Shown: positions 60,069 to 64,000 of the stretch, piece by piece
Numbering within the stretch: position 1 is the first letter of the stretch
Layout: each line of letters starts with the position of its first letter
NCBI GenBank assembly: GCA_031119555.1
Contig: JAVHXQ010000004.1
Coordinates: 33,168-97,167 of the forward strand
Direction: 5' to 3'
Origin: Candidatus Dactylopiibacterium sp.
GTDB taxonomy: Bacteria > Pseudomonadota > Gammaproteobacteria > Burkholderiales > Rhodocyclaceae
Length of the DNA stretch: 64,000 nucleotides
The notes under the pieces: generated by a model
Database searches by the model: none
What the model was told of the DNA's origin: nothing
Seen by the model: the letters and a program-made list of their open reading frames with translations, nothing else
Made by a program: the position numbers and the translations under genes

Positions 60069-60973
60069 GCGAGGCGCCGCCCGTGCGCAAGCGCTGGCAG
60101 ATCGTCGACGGTGTGTTGCTGCTCGACAAGCCCGCCGGCCTGAGCTCAAACGATGCCCTGCAGAAGGCGCGACGCCTTTTCTCGGCAGCGAAAGCCGGGC
60201 ACACCGGCACGCTGGACCCCATGGCCACGGGCTTGCTGCCCCTGTGCTTCGGTGAGGCGACGAAGTTCTCGAACCGTCTGCTCGAAGCCGACAAGACCTA
60301 CGCGGCGACGCTGCTGCTGGGCGTGACGACGCAGACCGGCGACGCCGAGGGCGAAGTCGTGCTGACGCGCCCGGTCGGGTGTGACGAGGCCGCCGTCCAC
60401 GCCGCCTGCGCACGCTTTCTGGGAGAGATCGAGCAGGTGCCGCCGATGTATTCCGCGCTCAAGCATCAGGGCCGGGCGCTGTACGAATATGCCCGGCAGG
60501 GCGTGGAAATCGAGCGCGAAGCGCGCCGCGTGACCATTCACTCGCTCGAGGTCCACCGAATTGCGCTGCCCGAGGTGGAAATCCTTGTGCGATGCTCGAA
60601 AGGGACTTATATTCGCACCCTTGCCGAAGATATCGGCGAGGCCTTGGGCTGCGGTGCGCATCTCACGGCCTTGCGCCGCACCAGCATCGGTTCGCTCGAA
60701 ATTGGGCAGGCCCTGACGCTGGAAGCGATCGCGGAGGTGGATGAAGCAGCGCGTCCCGCGCTGCTTGCAAAGCCCGACGCACTCGTGGCGCATCTCGATG
60801 CAATCCAGCTGGACGCCAGCCAGACTGATCGAATCCTGCACGGGCAGGCGATCCGCTTGGCAGGTGACGCCCGTCAGGTGCGTCTGTATGGCCCTCATTT
60901 TCTCGGTTTGGGAGAATTCAACGGTACTGGCGAGCTGCGGCCGGTCCGGTTGATCGTTTTCAATGCAGCTTGA
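60065..60973 (+). CDS. truB: tRNA pseudouridine(55) synthase
   Basis: A 302-residue enzyme that modifies U55 in the T-arm of tRNAs. The catalytic Asp51 is in AGHTGTLDPMATGLLPLCFGEATKF; RCSKGTYIRTLAEDIGEALG is the second hallmark. A small C-terminal PUA-like domain is present. It is translationally coupled to rbfA (ATGA). Confidence 0.97.
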   Translation: MSEAPPVRKRWQIVDGVLLLDKPAGLSSNDALQKARRLFSAAKAGHTGTLDPMATGLLPLCFGEATKFSNRLLEADKTYAATLLLGVTTQTGDAEGEVVLTRPVGCDEAAVHAACARFLGEIEQVPPMYSALKHQGRALYEYARQGVEIEREARRVTIHSLEVHRIALPEVEILVRCSKGTYIRTLAEDIGEALGCGAHLTALRRTSIGSLEIGQALTLEAIAEVDEAARPALLAKPDALVAHLDAIQLDASQTDRILHGQAIRLAGDARQVRLYGPHFLGLGEFNGTGELRPVRLIVFNAA

Positions 60974-61036
60974 AGCGTTCTCGTGCGGTCGTTGTGACCG
61001 GGCGGGCGCAATAATCAGTCAGAAAGAGAATCAGAC

Positions 61037-61306
61037 ATGGCAATTTCCATCGAACAAAAGGCCCAGATCGTCGGCGACTTCCAGCGCGCCCAGGGTGACA
61101 CCGGTTCCCCCGAAGTGCAGATCGCGCTGCTGACGGCCCGCATCAACGGTCTGACCGACCACTTCAAGGCCAACGTCAAGGATCACCACTCCCGCCGCGG
61201 CCTGCTCAAGATGGTCAGCCAGCGCCGCAAGCTGCTGGACTACTACAAGAGCAAGAACTTCCAGGGCTACCGTGCCCTGATCGAGCGTCTCGGCCTGCGC
61301 AAGTAA
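61037..61306 (+). CDS. rpsO: 30S ribosomal protein uS15
   Basis: An 89-residue primary 16S rRNA-binding protein. The stretch [52 protein letters not shown] is highly conserved. In several bacteria it represses its own translation through its leader; the 63-bp leader here shows no pseudoknot I can assert. A terminator follows. Confidence 0.98.
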   Translation: MAISIEQKAQIVGDFQRAQGDTGSPEVQIALLTARINGLTDHFKANVKDHHSRRGLLKMVSQRRKLLDYYKSKNFQGYRALIERLGLRK

Positions 61307-61365
61307 TGCGCGCACCCGGGTGCTTGCGGCGAACGGGTCTGCGGACCCGGCGCTGAAAGACCACG

Positions 61366-61404
61366 AAGCCGGCGGGCCAACAGGGGCTTGGCCGGCTTTG
61401 TTTT
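61366..61404 (+). terminator. Rho-independent terminator between rpsO and pnp
   Basis: AAGCC(GGCG)GGCCAA pairs with TTGGCCGGCTT across a 7-base loop and ends in TGTTTT. It is an imperfect stem with a four-base bulge; partial read-through to pnp is likely. Confidence 0.65.
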
Positions 61405-61471
61405 AGGTAATGCCCCTTCCGGGCGGCAATTTCTGCGTCGCCCAACGATTTCTCAGCAGTAAGTCAGCCGT

Positions 61472-61512
61472 GCCCGCAGGATGTCTGCCGGGCGAACCGC
61501 TTCATGTGAAGC
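61472..61512 (+). promoter_or_regulatory. Two hairpins in the pnp leader
   Basis: GCCCGCAG/CTG(C)CGGGC around GATGT, then GCTTCA/TGAAGC with a very short loop, immediately before the AGAAAGGA ribosome-binding site. In E. coli the pnp leader folds into an RNase III substrate used for autocontrol; this placement would allow a similar arrangement, but that is inference. Confidence 0.4.
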
Positions 61513-61535
61513 GTGCATCCAGAAAGGATAATTCC

Positions 61536-63638
<2,103 letters not shown>

Positions 63639-63712
63639 CCGCTGCGAAGCCTCCCGCCGCCGGAGGCGCCGAGCAGGCGCCCCCCGGGGGCCGGTGAATT
63701 CCGGCAACAAGA

Positions 63713-63744
63713 ACGCCTCGCGAACTCCGCGAGGCGTTTTTGTT
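63713..63744 (+). terminator. Rho-independent terminator after pnp
   Basis: ACGCCTCGCG/CGCGAGGCGT with AACTC loop and TTTTTGTTT, 75 bp after the stop. Confidence 0.95.
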
Positions 63745-64000
63745 TCTGCTGCCAGGATGTCCGAACCGAACTATGGACTGCGGCGCCCAACGAACGATCC
63801 CTTCGCAAGGCGCCAGTCTTGTACTGGGCCCGTTGGTCGGCAGGGAAGATATACGCCACTTCCCCCACAGAAGTTGCCCCACTCCCTGTAAGCCTCTTTT
63901 ACCCGCTTGCCCACCAGGGCTATCGAATTTGCGGCGCGGCGGTTTTCTTTTGTTCCCATTCCCGCCGCCGGCCCTCAAACCTTGCTGGTTTGCCTCAACT
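63745..64000. other. Terminal 256 bp with no supported gene
   Basis: Less GC-rich than the coding regions. The short minus-strand ORFs here (62 and 121 residues) have no recognisable domain and no convincing ribosome-binding site, and they run in competing frames. I see no tRNA, repeat or insertion-sequence end; it may be the edge of an intergenic region or of a remnant that continues outside the window. Confidence 0.4.

Overview
The window is a GC-rich, gene-dense, mostly house-keeping stretch of a betaproteobacterial chromosome. Burkholderiales is the best fit; placing it near the Alcaligenaceae is only an impression. The grounds are the gene orders rpsF-priB-rpsR-rplI, mla-yadGH-ibaG-murA-hisGD, hisBHAFIE-HIT-tatABC-degS, sucCD and rimP-nusA-infB-rbfA-truB-rpsO-pnp, together with a tandem glycine riboswitch before gcvTHP. 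I see no phage, insertion sequence, CRISPR array, rRNA or tRNA. No clearly new multi-gene system is evident. The points of interest are regulatory leaders, decayed gene remnants and some odd local arrangements.

Layout. 1-3.3 kb (minus): nitrate assimilation control, nasT-nasS followed by a narK-type transporter cut by the window edge. Its leader has a near-perfect sigma-54 promoter, an NtrC-like dyad and a hairpin of the kind bound by ANTAR antiterminators. 3.4-5 kb (plus): ribosomal protein operon. 5-9.4 kb (minus): TRAP transporter dctPQM, a TerC-family membrane protein and a FadR-type GntR regulator, with a FadR-class operator candidate before dctP. 9.9-14.5 kb (minus): alaA-type aminotransferase, GNAT acetyltransferase, hom and thrC. 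14.6-17.8 kb (plus): Mth938-like protein, Bcp peroxiredoxin, PIN-PhoH ATPase and a secreted NlpC/P60 hydrolase.

18-27.7 kb (plus): a long, tightly packed series mlaF-E-D-A-C-B, yadG-yadH, ibaG, murA, hisG, hisD, pgeF. It links outer-membrane lipid transport, peptidoglycan precursor synthesis and histidine synthesis. The histidine order is then broken by about 750 bp of decayed sequence (an ABC-2 permease tail with two frameshifts, and an unrecognised remnant on the other strand) and by hisC lying in reverse. 29.6-35.2 kb (plus): hisB-H-A-F-I-E, a HIT hydrolase and tatABC, facing a DegS-like protease. 36.5-44.5 kb: a Nif3-family protein, sucCD, a second TerC paralogue, a tandem-FHA protein with a metallo-beta-lactamase-fold partner, a branched-chain amino-acid binding lipoprotein and an LDH-fold 2-hydroxyacid dehydrogenase with an unusual substrate-loop residue.

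44.5-49.5 kb (minus): glycine cleavage gcvT-gcvH-(small membrane protein)-gcvP under a tandem glycine riboswitch with a terminator. 49.6-54.6 kb (plus): PHP phosphoesterase, YciO-type protein, M50 protease, scpA-scpB and rluB. 54.6-63.7 kb (plus): rimP-nusA-infB-rbfA-truB-rpsO-pnp, with a strong promoter and an intrinsic-terminator hairpin in the rimP leader. The last 250 bp after the pnp terminator hold no gene I can support.

All calls rest on reading the sequence and supplied translations. No database search or folding program was run.
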